Shown piece after piece: positions 15,352 through 16,278 of a stretch of 16,278 nt of DNA. The position numbers and the translations under genes were made by a program. The stretch is from Chloroflexi bacterium RBG_13_51_18 (lineage in GTDB: Bacteria > Chloroflexota > Dehalococcoidia > Dehalococcoidales > RBG-16-60-22): positions 3,141 to 19,418 of the forward strand of contig MGMR01000092.1 of NCBI GenBank assembly GCA_001796495.1, written 5' to 3'. How positions within the stretch are numbered: the stretch's first letter is position 1; every line of letters begins with the position of its first letter. The notes under the pieces are model-generated. The model was not told where the DNA came from, made no database searches, and saw only the letters and a list, made by a program, of their open reading frames with translations.

Positions 15352-15485
15352 CGTAGGGGTAACCTCCCCTTCGATTTTACTACAACGCCGGCTTCCGGCC
15401 AAGCTTGGGTTGCCCCGGCGGCCCGTCGGCGGTAGAATAACCCCCCGGAAGTAATAGCCCGCCCTCATTCCCCGGAGACGCCACC

Positions 15486-16121
15486 GTGCTGGAGACCATC
15501 GGACTGGCGCTGCTTCTGGGCCTTTCGCTGGGGCCAGTCTGCCTGGCCACCTGCTCGGCGCTTTACGTCCCCCTATTGCTGGCCGAGGACCGGCGGGGCT
15601 TCGCCGGGTCGTTCAAGCTGTTCCTCGAGTTCAGCCTGGGCCGGCTCCTGGGCTACCTGGCGGTGGGGCTCGCGGTGGGGCTGGTGGCCGAGCTTCTGGA
15701 CCCGGAGCTGCGACAGGTCCCCTGGCTCCCCGGCGCCTCGGAGATACTGGCCGGCTCCCTCATGCTGGCCTACGGCCTCTGGCGGAGCTTTCCCTCGGCC
15801 GCCCTGTGTAAAAGGCTTTCCGAGCGGGAGGGGAAGCCGCCGGCCGCCTTTCTCATCGGCCTCGCCTCGGGCCTCTCCGTCTGCGTCCCCTTCGTCTCCA
15901 TGATAACCATCGGGGTGGCCACGGGGGACCTGGTGCAGTCGCTTCTCTTATTCATCGCCTTCTTTTTCGGGACCTCGGTCTGGTTCATCCCGCTGACGCT
16001 GGCGGGGCCATTGAGCAGGTCGCCGCAGTTGCGAAAGTTCGCGGGCTGGGCGGCGGTGCTGGCCGGGGCGGTCTTTCTGGTCATCGGCGTGTTACACCTC
16101 TCCACCGGCACGCATTTTTAG
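15486..16121 (+). CDS. DsbD/UreH-like multi-pass membrane protein
   Basis: The 211-residue product has about six membrane segments in two halves. The first starts LLLGLSLGPVCLATCSALYVPLL with Cys19 and Cys23. The second starts GLASGLSVCVPF with Cys133. This matches the DsbD_2/UreH-like transmembrane family, related to CcdA, which moves electrons or metal ions across the inner membrane. Paired Cys residues in the two halves fit thiol electron transfer, but a metal or sulfite role cannot be excluded. The start is GTG 15486 with GGAGA about 7 bases upstream. The gene is divergent to ispD, with 134 bases between start codons. Its TAG is directly followed by the ATG of the HhH-GPD gene, so they form an operon. 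Confidence 0.82.
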   Translation: MLETIGLALLLGLSLGPVCLATCSALYVPLLLAEDRRGFAGSFKLFLEFSLGRLLGYLAVGLAVGLVAELLDPELRQVPWLPGASEILAGSLMLAYGLWRSFPSAALCKRLSEREGKPPAAFLIGLASGLSVCVPFVSMITIGVATGDLVQSLLLFIAFFFGTSVWFIPLTLAGPLSRSPQLRKFAGWAAVLAGAVFLVIGVLHLSTGTHF

Positions 16122-16278
16122 ATGGACGGCGCCCCGGATTTCCGGCACATATACCGCGCGCTCCTGGCCCGCTTCGGACCCCAGGGGTGGTGGCCCGGCG
16201 ACACGCCGCTTGAGGTCTTCCTGGGCGCGGTGCTGACCCAGAGCACGAACTGGGGGAACGTGGAACGGGCGCTGGCGG
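16122..16278 (+). CDS. Endonuclease III-like HhH-GPD base-excision protein (5' part)
   Basis: The first 52 codons are present; the window edge cuts the gene. The product starts MDGAPDFRHIYRALLARFGP, then GWWPGDTPLEVFLGAVLTQSTNWGNVERAL. This matches the start of the HhH-GPD endonuclease III-related proteins, with LGAVLTQSTNW in the helix before the catalytic part. Such proteins remove damaged bases from DNA. The iron-sulfur cluster and catalytic Lys/Asp lie beyond the window. The ATG follows the TAG of the membrane-protein gene without a gap, indicating coupling. Confidence 0.85.
   Translation, partial: MDGAPDFRHIYRALLARFGPQGWWPGDTPLEVFLGAVLTQSTNWGNVERALA

Overview
The window looks like chromosomal DNA of a high-G+C, Gram-negative-type bacterium. 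The evidence is an outer-membrane beta-barrel precursor of the Wzi type, a lipoprotein with a clear lipobox, peptidoglycan synthesis (ddl), the MEP isoprenoid pathway (ispD), and Shine-Dalgarno-led genes with many GTG/TTG starts. The mix of FecR-domain and DNRLRE-type exported proteins, a lone AmrS and many GC-rich intergenic palindromes suggests an uncultivated candidate phylum. I cannot place it further from sequence alone.

Layout. (1) 130-897: acidic lipoprotein (+), a rho-independent terminator, then a cluster of REP-like palindromes. (2) 4112-1077 (-): a two-gene surface-polysaccharide operon, a polyprenyl-phosphate sugar transferase followed by a Wzi-like barrel. (3) About 4170-7548 (+): AT-rich island 1, one 1102-residue gene of unknown function with a PLD-like segment. 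(4) 7658-9162 (+): FecR-domain protein and DNRLRE-domain protein, each with a recognisable promoter. (5) 9209-9872 (-): tRNA-Glu(TTC) and tRNA-Lys(TTT), both with encoded CCA, separated by about 510 bp of repeats, including a 120-bp tandem duplication. (6) 15351-9955 (-): ispD, amrS, AT-rich island 2 (one 680-residue PIN-domain/coiled-coil/membrane protein), ddl and a small cyclic-nucleotide-binding protein. The ispD/amrS, PIN/ddl and ddl/CNB pairs all overlap at stop/start. (7) 15486-end (+): a DsbD/UreH-like membrane protein and the 5' part of an endonuclease III-like HhH-GPD gene, which is cut by the window edge.

The most unusual content is the two AT-rich single-gene islands. Sampled 60-base lines inside them hold 11-18 G+C, against 38 in a sampled line of ddl. 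Neither carries a transposase, integrase or visible target duplication, and each gene's stop codon lies at the border with host DNA. Island 1 ends 6 bp before the promoter candidate of the fecR-like gene. The island 2 gene stops inside the start codon of ddl and supplies the ddl ribosome binding site. One encodes a large PLD-like/helical protein, the other a probable membrane-anchored PIN nuclease. Both look like horizontally acquired accessory genes, and anti-phage defence is a reasonable but unproven hypothesis. No CRISPR array or insertion sequence was found.
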